Assembly (NCBI RefSeq): GCF_019550915.1
Contig: NZ_JAHWCI010000010.1
Span: 1-36,605 of the forward strand
Length of the DNA: 36,605 bases
Reading direction: 5' to 3'
Source of the DNA: Mumia sp. zg.B17
GTDB taxonomy: Bacteria > Actinomycetota > Actinomycetes > Propionibacteriales > Nocardioidaceae
Under the pieces are notes generated by a model that was given only the letters and a program-made list of their open reading frames with translations, searched no databases and was not told the origin of the DNA. The position numbers and the translations under genes are program-made. The first letter of the stretch is position 1. Each line of letters begins with the position of its first letter. Shown in pieces: positions 8,130 to 16,982 of the stretch.

Positions 8130-9725
8130 GTGAAGATGGCTCGACTGGCCGCGGGGCTGACAGCCCTGGCCTTGGTGGTGACCGGCTGCGGAGGCGGCGA
8201 CGACGACGAGGGAGACGGTGGCGCGACGATCCGCCTGCCGCTGAGTCAGGACGTCGAGACGCTCCTGCCGATGGACTCCAACGTCGGCGACAACATCAGC
8301 GTGCTCGACGTGGTCTACGACGGTCTCGTGCGCTACGACCCCCAGACGACGAAGCCCTATAACTACGTCGCCGAGGACGTCAGCACCACCGACAACAGGG
8401 TGTGGACGATCAAGATCAAGGACGGCTTCGAGTTCCAGAACGGCGAACCGGTCGACGCGGAGGCGTTCGCCCGGGCGTGGAACTACGCCGCGTACGGCCC
8501 GAACGCGATGGGCAACTACTACTTCTTCGAGCGCTTCGCCGGCTACGACGCGATGCAGGGCGAAGAGCCGACCGCCAAGGAGCTCTCGGGCATCAAGGTC
8601 GTGGACCCGGGCACCCTCGAGGTCACCCTCAAAGCCCCGTTCGCCGGCTTCTCGACCATGCTCGGCTACACCGGGTTCTTCCCCGTCGCCCAGGAGTGCC
8701 TCGACGACGTCGACGCCTGCGCGACCAAGCCCATCGGCAACGGCCCCTTCGAGATCGAGGAGTGGGACCAGGGCCAGAGCCTGACTGCCGTCAGGTGGGC
8801 CGACTACAGCGGTGAGGAGACCCCTGACTACGACAGGATCGAGTGGAGGGAGTACTCCGGCGACTCCGACTGGGCCGACTTCGAGGCCGGCGATCTTGAC
8901 GCCACCTTCCCGCCCCCGGCGGAGTGGGACCGCGCCGCGAACGACCCCGCGCTCTCCTCCCGCATGGTCGAGGGTCCGGGCGCGGCGCTGAGCTACGTCG
9001 GGTTCCCGATGTACCTCGGCAAGCCGTTCGACGACATCGAGTTCCGCAAGGCCATCTCGATGGCGATCGACCGTGACTCCATCATCGAGAAGGTCGCCCC
9101 CGGCCGCTTCGTCGCCGCCGACAGCTGGGTCGTCCCGGACGGCGTTCCCGGCGGCGTCGCCGGGACCTGCGAGTTCTGCACCTTCGACCCGGCCGCAGCG
9201 AAGGCCGCGCTCAAGAAGGCCGGCGGTTGGCCCAAGGGCAAGAAGCTCACGATCCACCTCGGCGAAGACCCCGAGAGCGAGGCGATCTTCAAGGCCGTCG
9301 GAGACTCGATCCAGCTCAACCTGGGCATCCCCTACCAGCTCGACCCGACACCGGACTACTTCGACCGCCGCACGGCGCGTGACTTCACCGGCATCATGCG
9401 GGCGAACTGGTTCGCGGACTACCCGCTCAACGAGAACTACCTCGCCCCGGTCTACGGCAGCGGCGACCCCAAGAAGGGCAACGAGAACTTCGGCTACTAC
9501 AACGCCGAGTTCGAGAAGCTGATCAAGGAGGGCGACGCGGCTCCGGACCTCGAGGCGGCCGTCACGAAGTATCAGGAGGCGGAGAAGGTCATCGCCTCCG
9601 ACATGGCCTCCGCTCCGGTCGCGTTCGGCAACAACGTCATGTTCTACAGCGACCGTCTCGACGACGTGGTCCTCGACCCGTTCAGCGGCGAGGTCGAGCT
9701 CAGGCTGGTGAAGGTCACCGACTGA
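8130..9725 (+). CDS. Peptide ABC transporter substrate-binding lipoprotein
   Basis: Family 5 (DppA/OppA-type) extracellular solute-binding protein, 531 residues, the ligand receptor of the importer encoded downstream. The first 20 residues form a lipoprotein signal with lipobox VTGC and lipidated C20, followed by a Gly/Asp-rich linker. The mature protein begins with the family pattern of a short strand then DVETLLPMDSN and VYDGLVRYD, and has the later FRKAISMAIDR segment. The start is GTG at 8130, because GGGAGG lies 6 nt upstream and the lipoprotein signal begins there; the open frame to 8097 is an extension. Ligand class (oligopeptide, dipeptide or another small molecule) cannot be read from the sequence. 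Confidence 0.92.
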   Translation: MKMARLAAGLTALALVVTGCGGGDDDEGDGGATIRLPLSQDVETLLPMDSNVGDNISVLDVVYDGLVRYDPQTTKPYNYVAEDVSTTDNRVWTIKIKDGFEFQNGEPVDAEAFARAWNYAAYGPNAMGNYYFFERFAGYDAMQGEEPTAKELSGIKVVDPGTLEVTLKAPFAGFSTMLGYTGFFPVAQECLDDVDACATKPIGNGPFEIEEWDQGQSLTAVRWADYSGEETPDYDRIEWREYSGDSDWADFEAGDLDATFPPPAEWDRAANDPALSSRMVEGPGAALSYVGFPMYLGKPFDDIEFRKAISMAIDRDSIIEKVAPGRFVAADSWVVPDGVPGGVAGTCEFCTFDPAAAKAALKKAGGWPKGKKLTIHLGEDPESEAIFKAVGDSIQLNLGIPYQLDPTPDYFDRRTARDFTGIMRANWFADYPLNENYLAPVYGSGDPKKGNENFGYYNAEFEKLIKEGDAAPDLEAAVTKYQEAEKVIASDMASAPVAFGNNVMFYSDRLDDVVLDPFSGEVELRLVKVTD

Positions 9726-9741
9726 CGGTGACCGAGTCCTG

Positions 9742-9774
9742 GGGTGGCCGGCGTCGACACGGCGCCGGCCACCC
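9742..9774 (+). terminator. Strong hairpin between binding protein and permease genes
   Basis: A perfect 12-bp stem (9742-9753 with 9763-9774) and 9-nt loop lies 16 nt after the binding-protein stop and 46 nt before the permease start. It has no U-tract. It probably attenuates transcription or protects the 3' end, giving more binding protein than membrane parts. Confidence 0.65.
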
Positions 9775-9820
9775 GACACGTGCCGCGACGCGGCGATCAT
9801 GACGAGGAGCTGAGGACGGC

Positions 9821-10825
9821 GTGGGTCGATACATCGTGCGGCGCGTGCTGCAGGGCTTCCTGACCCTCGTCCTCGTGGTCTTCCTGCTCCACGTCCTGAC
9901 GACGCTCGCCATCCAGCTCAACGGCAACCCTGCCCTGGCCTTCTTCGGCGAGCGCACGCCGAGCCCGACACAGCTGGCGGCGGTGGAGAAGCGGTACGGG
10001 CTCGACGACCCGTGCTACGACCAGACCGGCAACCCTTGCCTCGGACCGTTCGTCGACCGCCTGGGCTCCTACGCGCAGGGGGACCTCGGAGAGAACCTGC
10101 GCGGCCGACCCGTGAGCGACATCGTCGGCACCGCCGCCCCCAACACGCTCAAGCTGTTCGCGGTGGTCACCGTGACATGGGCCGTGATCGGGATGACGCT
10201 CGGCTCGATCGCCGCCCGCCGTCGTGGCCGCCTGAGCGACCACGGCATCCGCGGCCTGTCGATCCTCATCGACGCCCTGCCCGTGTTCGTGATGCTGCTG
10301 ATCTATCGCTACGTGTTCGCCGTGCCGCTGAGCAACTGGGCCAAGGACACGTTCGGTCCCGACAGCCTGCCCGCCCTCCTCTTCAAGCCGTCATTCTCCC
10401 CCGAGAACCCGTGGGCGACGATCATCGTCCCGGGGATCCTGCTCGGCCTCGCGGGCTCGGCCGCGTTCATCCGTGTGGTCCGCGCCGCACAGCTCGAGAA
10501 CTATCAGGCCGAGCACGTCCGCACGGCACGGTCCAAGGGCCTGACGGAGCGCCACGTGACCCTGCACCACGTCGTCCGCAACTCCTCGATCCCGGTGGCG
10601 ACCGCGGTCGGCATCGTCTTCACCGAAGCCCTCGCGGGCGTGGTCATCACCGAGGGCATGATGAACATCTACGGGATGGGCGGTGTCCTCTGGAGGGCCG
10701 TGCAGGACAGCGATGTCGCCGTCGTGATCGGCATCGTCACCCTCCTGGCCGTGGTCACGATCGTGGTGATGATCGTCGTCGACATCGTCTACGCCGCACT
10801 CGACCCGAGGATCCGCTATGAGTGA
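9821..10825 (+). CDS. Peptide ABC transporter permease, DppB/OppB type
   Basis: 334-residue inner-membrane permease. The N-terminus MGRYIVRRVLQ followed by a first membrane helix is typical of DppB-like subunits, then a soluble loop of about 85 residues outside and five further helices. The EAA-type coupling region reads RTARSKGLTERHVTLHH (about residues 231-247) and contacts the ATPases. The GTG start at 9821 follows GAGGAC. It overlaps the next permease gene by 8 nt, so the two subunits are probably translationally coupled. Confidence 0.92.
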   Translation: MGRYIVRRVLQGFLTLVLVVFLLHVLTTLAIQLNGNPALAFFGERTPSPTQLAAVEKRYGLDDPCYDQTGNPCLGPFVDRLGSYAQGDLGENLRGRPVSDIVGTAAPNTLKLFAVVTVTWAVIGMTLGSIAARRRGRLSDHGIRGLSILIDALPVFVMLLIYRYVFAVPLSNWAKDTFGPDSLPALLFKPSFSPENPWATIIVPGILLGLAGSAAFIRVVRAAQLENYQAEHVRTARSKGLTERHVTLHHVVRNSSIPVATAVGIVFTEALAGVVITEGMMNIYGMGGVLWRAVQDSDVAVVIGIVTLLAVVTIVVMIVVDIVYAALDPRIRYE

Positions 10826-11753
10826 CCCCAGCGTCTCCGCCCTGATCGCGGAGGAGACCGACACGGGCCTCCCGCCCCGCTCGCTGTGGGCGGAGGCATT
10901 CCGCAGCCTCCGCCGGCGCCCCGACGTGATCCTCGCGACCGTCGTCGCCGCCTTCTTCCTGCTGGTCGCTCTCTTCCCGTTCCTCTTCACGCGCAAGGAC
11001 CCGCAGCGCTGCGACATCGCCGACGCGCGCATCCCTCCGCAGTGGTTCGGGGGCGCCCACCCGTTCGGCACCAACGCGTACGGGTGCGACGTGCTGGCAC
11101 AGCTGGTCCACGCCACGCGACCGTCCTTGCTGCTGGCGGTCATCGTCGTCAGCGTCTCCGTGCTGATCGGCGTCACCCTCGGCACGGTCTCGGGCTACTA
11201 CCTCGGCTGGGTCGACGCCGTCATCTCACGCGTCGTCGAGGTGTTCCTCGTGATCCCGCTCCTGCTGGCGGCCATCCTGCTGCTGTCGCTCTTCCGCAAC
11301 GTCGACCTCGGCAGCAGCCAGCTCGCGACGATCGCACAGCCGGCGATCGTGCTCACGATGTTCGCGTGGATGGGCTACACGCGCTACGTCCGGGCGAGCG
11401 TCCTCGAGGCCAAGAACCTCGACTACGTGACGGCGGCACGCGTCCTCGGCGCCTCCGACCTCCGGATCATGGTCAGACACGTGCTGCCCAACGCGATCGG
11501 CACCGTGACGGCCCTCATCCCCACCGCGATCGCCGCGGTGATCAGCTATGAGGCGGTGCTCGCCTTCCTCGGCATCGGTGTGCGCCCGCCGGCGGTCAGC
11601 TGGGGAATCATGATCGAGGAAGGCGCGCAGTGGTTCACCGGCGGATCCCGCTATCTGCTGTATTTCCCCCTCGGCTGTCTGATGGCCACCGTTCTCTCCT
11701 TCGTCGTGATCGGCGACAACCTCCGCGACGCGCTCGATCCCAAGCTGAAGTGA
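10818..11753 (+). CDS. Peptide ABC transporter permease, DppC/OppC type
   Basis: Second permease of the importer, 311 residues, with a cytoplasmic N-terminus of about 30 residues, a first helix at about 36-56, an extracytoplasmic segment containing the family phrase HPFGTNAYGCDVLAQL, and five more helices. The EAA-type coupling region is near AARVLGASDLRIMVRHVLPN. The start overlaps the 3' end of the previous gene. It should pair with the 9821-10825 product as a heterodimer. Confidence 0.92.
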   Translation: MSDPSVSALIAEETDTGLPPRSLWAEAFRSLRRRPDVILATVVAAFFLLVALFPFLFTRKDPQRCDIADARIPPQWFGGAHPFGTNAYGCDVLAQLVHATRPSLLLAVIVVSVSVLIGVTLGTVSGYYLGWVDAVISRVVEVFLVIPLLLAAILLLSLFRNVDLGSSQLATIAQPAIVLTMFAWMGYTRYVRASVLEAKNLDYVTAARVLGASDLRIMVRHVLPNAIGTVTALIPTAIAAVISYEAVLAFLGIGVRPPAVSWGIMIEEGAQWFTGGSRYLLYFPLGCLMATVLSFVVIGDNLRDALDPKLK

Positions 11754-11761
11754 GGGCTGAC

Positions 11762-12778
11762 GTGACCGATCAGGTTCCCGCGACGACGACTCCCCTCCTC
11801 GAGGTCGAGGACCTGGCCGTCGAGTTCACGACCCCCGACGGCGTCGTCCGCGCTGTCGACGGCCTCTCCTACTCGGTCACCCCGGGACGGACGATGGCGA
11901 TCGTCGGTGAGTCCGGAAGCGGCAAGAGCGTCAGCTCTCTGGCCGTGATGGGCCTGCTCCAGATGCCTCCGGCGCGGATCGTCCGCGGGTTGATCCGGTT
12001 CAAGGGCGAGGATCTGCTCGGCCTCGGGCCGGCGAGGCATCGGGCCGTGTGCGGCGAGCACGTCGCCATGGTGTTCCAGGACGCGCTGGCCTCGCTCAAC
12101 CCGGTCCACACCGTCGGCTGGCAGCTCACCGAGGCGCTCCGAGCGCGCCGCGGGCTGTCGCGTCGTGATGCCGGCAAGCAGGCCGTCGAGCTGCTCGACC
12201 TGGTCCAGGTCCCGCACGCGACGCAGCGGGTGAAGGAGTACCCGCACCAGTTCTCCGGCGGCATGCGCCAGCGGGTGATGATCGCGATGGCCCTCGCGCT
12301 CGATCCGGAGGTGCTGATCGCCGACGAGCCGACGACCGCGCTCGACGTCACCGTCCAGGCGCAGATCATGCGGCTGCTCGGCGAGATCCAGGCAGAGCGG
12401 CAGATGGGCCTGGTCCTGATCACCCACGACATGGGCGTCGTGGCCAACGTCGCCGACGACGTCACGGTGATGTACGCCGGTCGCGCCGTCGAGCAGGCGT
12501 CGGTCTTCGACGTGTACGCCGCACCCGCGCACCCCTACACCCGCGCTCTGTTGCGTTCGATCCCCCGTCTGGACCAGAAGGGTGCCGGGCTCGCCGTCAT
12601 CCCCGGGCGCCCGCCCGACCCCACGAGCGTGCCGGACGGCTGCCCGTTCCACCCGCGCTGCGAGCGCGCCGAGGACATCTGCCGGGTGGACCCGCCACCC
12701 CCGTCGATCCCGCTCCCCTACGACAGGACCGCCGCCTGCCACTTCGCCGAGGAGGTGATGAACGATGCCCGAGGCTGA
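11762..12778 (+). CDS. Peptide ABC transporter ATPase, DppD/OppD type
   Basis: 338-residue ABC ATPase with Walker A GESGSGKS at 49-56, signature FSGGMRQRV at about 162-170, Walker B VLIADEP at about 184-190 and the H-loop ITHD. The C-terminal oligopeptide/dipeptide extension has the conserved Cys pattern CPFHPRC...C...C, which in relatives binds an iron-sulfur cluster. The GTG at 11762 is chosen because it lies 8 nt after the permease stop next to GAGGG and starts just before the domain; the frame is open to 11630 only as an overlap. It drives import together with the following ATPase. Confidence 0.92.
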   Translation: MTDQVPATTTPLLEVEDLAVEFTTPDGVVRAVDGLSYSVTPGRTMAIVGESGSGKSVSSLAVMGLLQMPPARIVRGLIRFKGEDLLGLGPARHRAVCGEHVAMVFQDALASLNPVHTVGWQLTEALRARRGLSRRDAGKQAVELLDLVQVPHATQRVKEYPHQFSGGMRQRVMIAMALALDPEVLIADEPTTALDVTVQAQIMRLLGEIQAERQMGLVLITHDMGVVANVADDVTVMYAGRAVEQASVFDVYAAPAHPYTRALLRSIPRLDQKGAGLAVIPGRPPDPTSVPDGCPFHPRCERAEDICRVDPPPPSIPLPYDRTAACHFAEEVMNDARG

Positions 12779-13820
12779 CGTGGTGCTGGAGGTCCGCGAC
12801 CTCGCCAAGCACTACCCGGTGCGTCGCGGCGTCGTGCTCAAGCGGCAGATCGGTGAGGTGAAGGCCGTCGACGGCGTCTCGTTGACGCTGCGCAAGGGAC
12901 GCACGCTCGGCCTGGTGGGCGAGTCGGGGTCAGGCAAGTCGACGCTCGCCAAGGTTCTGGTCGGCGTCGAGAAGCCGACCCGCGGGCAGATCCTCGTGGA
13001 CGGTCGTGACGTCACCGACGTCGGACGCGCCGAACGCCGCGCGCTGCGCCGCACCATCCAGATGGTGTTCCAGGACCCCTACACGTCGCTGAACCCGCGC
13101 ATGTCGATCGGCGAGATCGTCGGCGAGGCGTTCGCCATCCATCCCGACATGGCTCCGGCGGGTGACCGGGGGAAGGCGGTGCGCGAGCTCCTCGACCGCG
13201 TCGGGCTCAATCCCGACCATGTCCACCGCTACCCGCACCAGTTCTCGGGCGGGCAGCGTCAGCGGATCGGGATCGCGCGCGCCCTCGCCGTACGCCCTCG
13301 GATCCTGCTGTGCGACGAGCCGGTGTCGGCTCTGGACGTCTCCATCCAGGGGCAGGTCATCAACCTGCTCGAGGAGCTCCAGGACGACCTCGGCCTCTCG
13401 TACCTCTTCATCGCCCACGACCTCTCGGTCGTGCGTCACATCGCCGACGAGGTCGCGGTGATGTATCTCGGGCGGGTGGTCGAGAGCGGGACCGACGACG
13501 AGGTCTACGAGCGCCCTCACCACCCCTACACCCGGGCTCTCATGTCGGCGGTGCCGGTTCCGGACCCGACCCGCCGAGACGACGGCCTCGAGATCATGCT
13601 CGAGGGCGACGTCCCCTCTCCGCTCGATCCGCCGACCGGCTGCCACTTCCACACCCGTTGCTGGCTGGCCCCGCTGATCGAGGGCAGCGTCGACGCCGAA
13701 CGCCCCGACGGGCGACCGGTCCCCGCCGTCTGCCGCAACGACCGGCCGAAGCTCGCCCCCCAGGAGTCCCCCGATCATCACGCCGCCTGCCACTTCGCCG
13801 CCGATGTCGCCCGCCGTTGA
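12765..13820 (+). CDS. Peptide ABC transporter ATPase, DppF/OppF type
   Basis: 351-residue second ATPase, with Walker A GESGSGKS at 52-59, signature FSGGQRQRI at about 159-167, Walker B ILLCDEP at about 180-186 and H-loop IAHD. The N-terminal KHYPVRRGVVLKRQ is typical of the F subunit. The C-terminal extension keeps the Cys-rich oligopeptide-transporter pattern (CHFHTRC and a late CHFA). It starts 14 nt inside the preceding ATPase gene with GAGGAGGTGA as ribosome site. The amidotransferase gene starts 17 nt before its end. Confidence 0.92.
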   Translation: MPEADVVLEVRDLAKHYPVRRGVVLKRQIGEVKAVDGVSLTLRKGRTLGLVGESGSGKSTLAKVLVGVEKPTRGQILVDGRDVTDVGRAERRALRRTIQMVFQDPYTSLNPRMSIGEIVGEAFAIHPDMAPAGDRGKAVRELLDRVGLNPDHVHRYPHQFSGGQRQRIGIARALAVRPRILLCDEPVSALDVSIQGQVINLLEELQDDLGLSYLFIAHDLSVVRHIADEVAVMYLGRVVESGTDDEVYERPHHPYTRALMSAVPVPDPTRRDDGLEIMLEGDVPSPLDPPTGCHFHTRCWLAPLIEGSVDAERPDGRPVPAVCRNDRPKLAPQESPDHHAACHFAADVARR

Positions 13821-14556
13821 GCTGCCCGACGCCGAGGGTCCGAGGGTCCTCGTCGTCCAGAACTCGCCGACCAGCCACGCCGGCCGCCTCCTCGACTGGT
13901 TCAAGGAGGCGGGAGTCGTCCCCGTCGTCCTCGCCGGGAGCGAGCTGCCGGCGACGCTCGACGGGTACGGCGGCCTCGTCACGCTCGGCGGCGGGTTCAT
14001 GCCCGACGCCGACGACCATGCGCCCTGGCTCCCGCACGAACGCAGGCTGACGGTGCAGTCGCTGCAGCGAGAGGTGCCGTTGCTGGGCATCTGCCTCGGT
14101 GCCCAGCTCCTCGCCCTCTGCGCGGGTGGCGAGGTGACTGAGCGCTCCGGTGAGACCGAGCGCGGATCCTGCTCGGTCGACCTGCTGCCCGTCGCGGCGG
14201 ACGACCCGGTGTTCGGCGGGTTCGCCGATGAAGGCCGGCTGCTCATGATCCAGAACCACAGCGACAGCATCACCGCGCTCCCCGCGGGCGCCGACCTTCT
14301 GGCCACCAGCGAGGTCTGCCGCGTGCAGGCCTTCCGCGTCGGCGTGTGCGCCTGGGGGGTGCAGTTCCATCCCGAGGTCGGCCCTGAGCGGCTCGCCCAG
14401 TGGGACGAGGCGGCTCTCGCGGCCGACGGCTACGACCGCGTGGCGCTGATGGAGTCTGCGGAGGCCGACGCCGACGACAACGAGCGTCAGTCACGCGGGC
14501 TGGTCACGGCCTTCGCCGACGTCGTCCGGGCGGCGGCACTGCGGACGGAGGTCTGA
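13804..14556 (+). CDS. Class I glutamine amidotransferase, stand-alone
   Basis: 250-residue class I glutaminase domain. The nucleophile elbow GICLGAQ holds C97, and WGVQFHPEV holds H189 and E191, so the triad is complete. It resembles the glutaminase half of GMP synthase and other unassigned amidotransferases, but there is no synthetase domain here or next door, so the acceptor of the ammonia is unknown. It might instead hydrolyse gamma-glutamyl bonds, as the PuuD-type hydrolases of this fold do. It begins inside the end of the preceding ATPase gene with no Shine-Dalgarno, so it probably depends on coupled translation and belongs to the importer operon. Confidence 0.8.
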   Translation: MSPAVELPDAEGPRVLVVQNSPTSHAGRLLDWFKEAGVVPVVLAGSELPATLDGYGGLVTLGGGFMPDADDHAPWLPHERRLTVQSLQREVPLLGICLGAQLLALCAGGEVTERSGETERGSCSVDLLPVAADDPVFGGFADEGRLLMIQNHSDSITALPAGADLLATSEVCRVQAFRVGVCAWGVQFHPEVGPERLAQWDEAALAADGYDRVALMESAEADADDNERQSRGLVTAFADVVRAAALRTEV

Positions 14557-14557
14557 G

Positions 14558-15361
14558 ATGTCGCTGCGAGCCACCTACAGCGACGGCACACCGGTGATCG
14601 CGTACCGACTGGCCACGGCCTCCGGGGAGGTGCTCGCCGAACGCCGTCCCACGGAGCGGTTCTATGCCGCGAGCACGATCAAGCTGGCACCGCTGGTCGC
14701 CGCCGTCCGCCTCGTCGAGTCCGGGGACCTCGCCCTCGACGACACGCTGATCAGCCGAGACACGTTCAGCAGCCAGGTGCCCGAGGCCCCCGACTACCGG
14801 TTGGTCCCCGACGACGTCGACCACGGGATGGCCCCGCCCGGAGACCCGATGCCGCTGCGCGACGTCCTCGAGCGGATGATCGTGGTCTCCTCCAACGAGG
14901 CGACCAACATGGTCGTCGAGCGGGTCGGGCTGGAGGCGATCGCGAAGGTCCTCGCCGATGCCGGCGCCCACGAGAGTCTGATGGCGCGGCAGTTCGGAGA
15001 CCAGGTCGCCGCACGGGAGCACGGGGCGAGCAACGTCGTCACGCCGGCCGACCTCGCCACGCTGATGGCGGCGATCGTGTCGGGTCGTCTCGCCGGCCCG
15101 GAGGGAACCCGCCTGATGACCGAGATGCTCGCACGCCAGCAGGATCCGCAGATCGCCGCCGGTGCACCCGCCGGGCTGCCATGGGGCAGCAAGTCAGGAT
15201 CGGTGGACGCGATCCGGCACGACGTCGCCTACCTCGGAGAACCCGGCCCGGGCGCTCTGGTGCTGGCCGTCTGCACACGGGGCTACGCCTATGACGATGC
15301 GGACGAGGCGATCCAGGCGATCGGCCAGATGGCGATCGAGCTCACCGGCGTCGACCGCTGA
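14558..15361 (+). CDS. Class A beta-lactamase-fold serine hydrolase, cytoplasmic
   Basis: 267-residue penicillin-recognising-fold enzyme. The three active-site elements are present and well spaced: S39-T-I-K42 (SxxK), S111-S112-N113 (SxN) and K212-S-G214 (KTG-type). No signal peptide or membrane segment precedes the fold, unlike true secreted beta-lactamases, so it should act in the cytoplasm. Resistance to beta-lactams is therefore unlikely; cleavage of an imported peptide or amide is more consistent with the operon. GGAGG lies 6 nt before the ATG, one base after the amidotransferase stop. It is the last gene of the operon. The true substrate is unknown. Confidence 0.82.
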   Translation: MSLRATYSDGTPVIAYRLATASGEVLAERRPTERFYAASTIKLAPLVAAVRLVESGDLALDDTLISRDTFSSQVPEAPDYRLVPDDVDHGMAPPGDPMPLRDVLERMIVVSSNEATNMVVERVGLEAIAKVLADAGAHESLMARQFGDQVAAREHGASNVVTPADLATLMAAIVSGRLAGPEGTRLMTEMLARQQDPQIAAGAPAGLPWGSKSGSVDAIRHDVAYLGEPGPGALVLAVCTRGYAYDDADEAIQAIGQMAIELTGVDR

Positions 15362-15424
15362 GCGTCACTCCCTCCAGGCGCCAGGTCCATGAGTCGATCC
15401 TGACCTTTTCGACCGACAAATCTC

Positions 15425-15475
15425 ACACACTGTGTCGCTGTGTCGTCGTACTGGTGAGAGACACGTTCGGGAACG
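15425..15475 (+). promoter_or_regulatory. Palindromes upstream of the FAD oxidoreductase
   Basis: The 132-nt gap before the oxidoreductase holds ACACA-C-TGTGT (15425-15435), a second TGTGTCG copy just after it, and CGTTC-GG-GAACG (15464-15475) directly before the ribosome site. They may be operator sites of a local regulator, but no regulator gene is adjacent and no clear -35/-10 pair could be assigned. Confidence 0.35.
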
Positions 15476-15493
15476 ACGAAGGAGCACGACCTC

Positions 15494-16840
15494 ATGACCG
15501 ACTACTCGACACTGGCGGACCGCCTGACCGGGACGCTGACCACTCGGGACGAGCCAGACCACACCGCCGGCGCGACCGCGTTCAACCTGACCGTCCAGCA
15601 CGACCCCGACGCGGTGGTCCACGCGGCGACCGAGGAGGACGTGCTGCAGACCGTCCGCTTCGCCGCCGCGGAGGGAGTCCCGATCCACCTCCACACGACC
15701 GGGCACGGTGCGCACGCCGCGTACGAGACCGGCATCCTCCTTGTCCTCGGCGGGCTCTCGTCGGTCGCGATCGACCCCGCCGCGCGGATCGCGAAGGTGG
15801 GGGGCGGCACGCGCTGGGCCGATGTCGTCGCCGCGGCGGCCGAGCACGGTCTGGCACCGGTCACGGGGTCCTCGACCAACGTCGGCGTGGTCGGCTTTCT
15901 CGTCGGCGGGGGCCTCGGCCCGCTGGCACGCAGCCACGGCTTCGGGTCGGACCACGTGGTCTCGGCGCGGGTCGTCACAGGCAACGGGGAGGTGGTCGAC
16001 GCGTCGTCGTACGGCGACACCGAGCTCTACTGGGCCCTGCGCGGCGGTAAGACCGGACTCGGAGTGGTCACCGAGATCACGCTCGCGCTGGCGGAGGTGC
16101 CGTCGCTCTACGCGGGCACCCTCTTCTTCGACCTCGAGGAGAGCACCGAGCCGTACGCGCGCTGGCTCGACTGGACGACCACGGCACCGACCGACGTCAC
16201 GACGAGCGGGCTCATCGTCCGCTTCCCCGACCTCGAGGTCGTCCCGTCGCCGATGCGGGGCAAGCACCTGTTCGCGCTCCACGTGGCGTATCCCGGTCCC
16301 GAGGACGACGGAGCGGCCCTGAGCGAGCCGCTGCGCGAGCTGGGGTCGGTCTATCTCGACGACCTTGGACCGCTCCCGCTGGCCGACGTCGCACGGATCA
16401 CGAACGATCCCACCCAGCCCGGCCCGTCCTTCCTCCGCGGAGCGACGCTGACGCACGTCGACCGCGACTTCGCCGAGGCCGTGCTCGCGCTGGCTGGCCC
16501 GGGCAGCGACCTGCCGATCATGGGGCTGGAGATCCGCCACGTGGGCGCCGCGACGGCGGTGGAGACCTCCGGGACCGATGCCGTCGGGTTCCGAGACTTC
16601 GACTACACGCTGACGATGCTGGGAGCTCCTGACCCGGCCCTCTTCGGAGAGGTCCTGCCGAGCGTGTTCGCCCGGGTGGAGGAGACGGTGGCGCCGTGGC
16701 GTTCTCCGCACCTGACGCCCAACTGGATGGCCGACCCACGCGATCCCGACGAGGAGGCACGGACCTGGCCGGCAGGCGTGCGCGCACGGCTCGCCGCCGT
16801 CCGCGCCGCGTACGATCCCGCGCACGTGTTCCAAGCCTGA
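15494..16840 (+). CDS. FAD-binding oxidoreductase (BBE/VAO type)
   Basis: 448-residue flavoprotein of the vanillyl-alcohol oxidase/berberine-bridge superfamily. The PCMH-type FAD domain covers about residues 25-205. The segment TTGHGAH includes H71 at the place where these enzymes attach FAD through histidine, and GSSTNVGVVGFLVGGGLG is the following FAD-binding loop. The Cys used for a second covalent link in bicovalent relatives was not seen. The end (YDPAHVFQA) resembles the BBE C-terminal tail, usually YDPxxxF. Relatives oxidise sugars, alcohols or alkaloids with oxygen as acceptor; the substrate here is not known. GAAGGAG lies about 9 nt before the ATG. Confidence 0.85.
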   Translation: MTDYSTLADRLTGTLTTRDEPDHTAGATAFNLTVQHDPDAVVHAATEEDVLQTVRFAAAEGVPIHLHTTGHGAHAAYETGILLVLGGLSSVAIDPAARIAKVGGGTRWADVVAAAAEHGLAPVTGSSTNVGVVGFLVGGGLGPLARSHGFGSDHVVSARVVTGNGEVVDASSYGDTELYWALRGGKTGLGVVTEITLALAEVPSLYAGTLFFDLEESTEPYARWLDWTTTAPTDVTTSGLIVRFPDLEVVPSPMRGKHLFALHVAYPGPEDDGAALSEPLRELGSVYLDDLGPLPLADVARITNDPTQPGPSFLRGATLTHVDRDFAEAVLALAGPGSDLPIMGLEIRHVGAATAVETSGTDAVGFRDFDYTLTMLGAPDPALFGEVLPSVFARVEETVAPWRSPHLTPNWMADPRDPDEEARTWPAGVRARLAAVRAAYDPAHVFQA

Positions 16841-16948
16841 GCCGGGCAGCCGGGCCTCACGCCCGTCGCGCTGGCTCCCTGCCCAGGCGCTCCGGCGCAG
16901 CGTCACGCGCGCGTGAGAACGGGTCGTCGACGAAACCGACGCCTCGGC

Positions 16949-16982
16949 GATCCGGCCGATCCGGCCGAACCGGCCGAACCGC
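16949..16982. repeat. 9-bp tandem repeat (about 3.8 copies)
   Basis: GATCCGGCC occurs twice, followed by GAACCGGCC and a partial fourth copy. It lies in non-coding DNA between the FAD oxidoreductase and the transporter remnant. Confidence 0.7.

Noticed and set aside
13804-14556. GMP synthase
   Set aside because: Only the glutaminase half is present; no ATP pyrophosphatase domain follows.
14558-15361. Antibiotic-resistance beta-lactamase
   Set aside because: Fold and active-site motifs fit, but there is no export signal and the SDN motif is SSN, so a resistance role cannot be supported.
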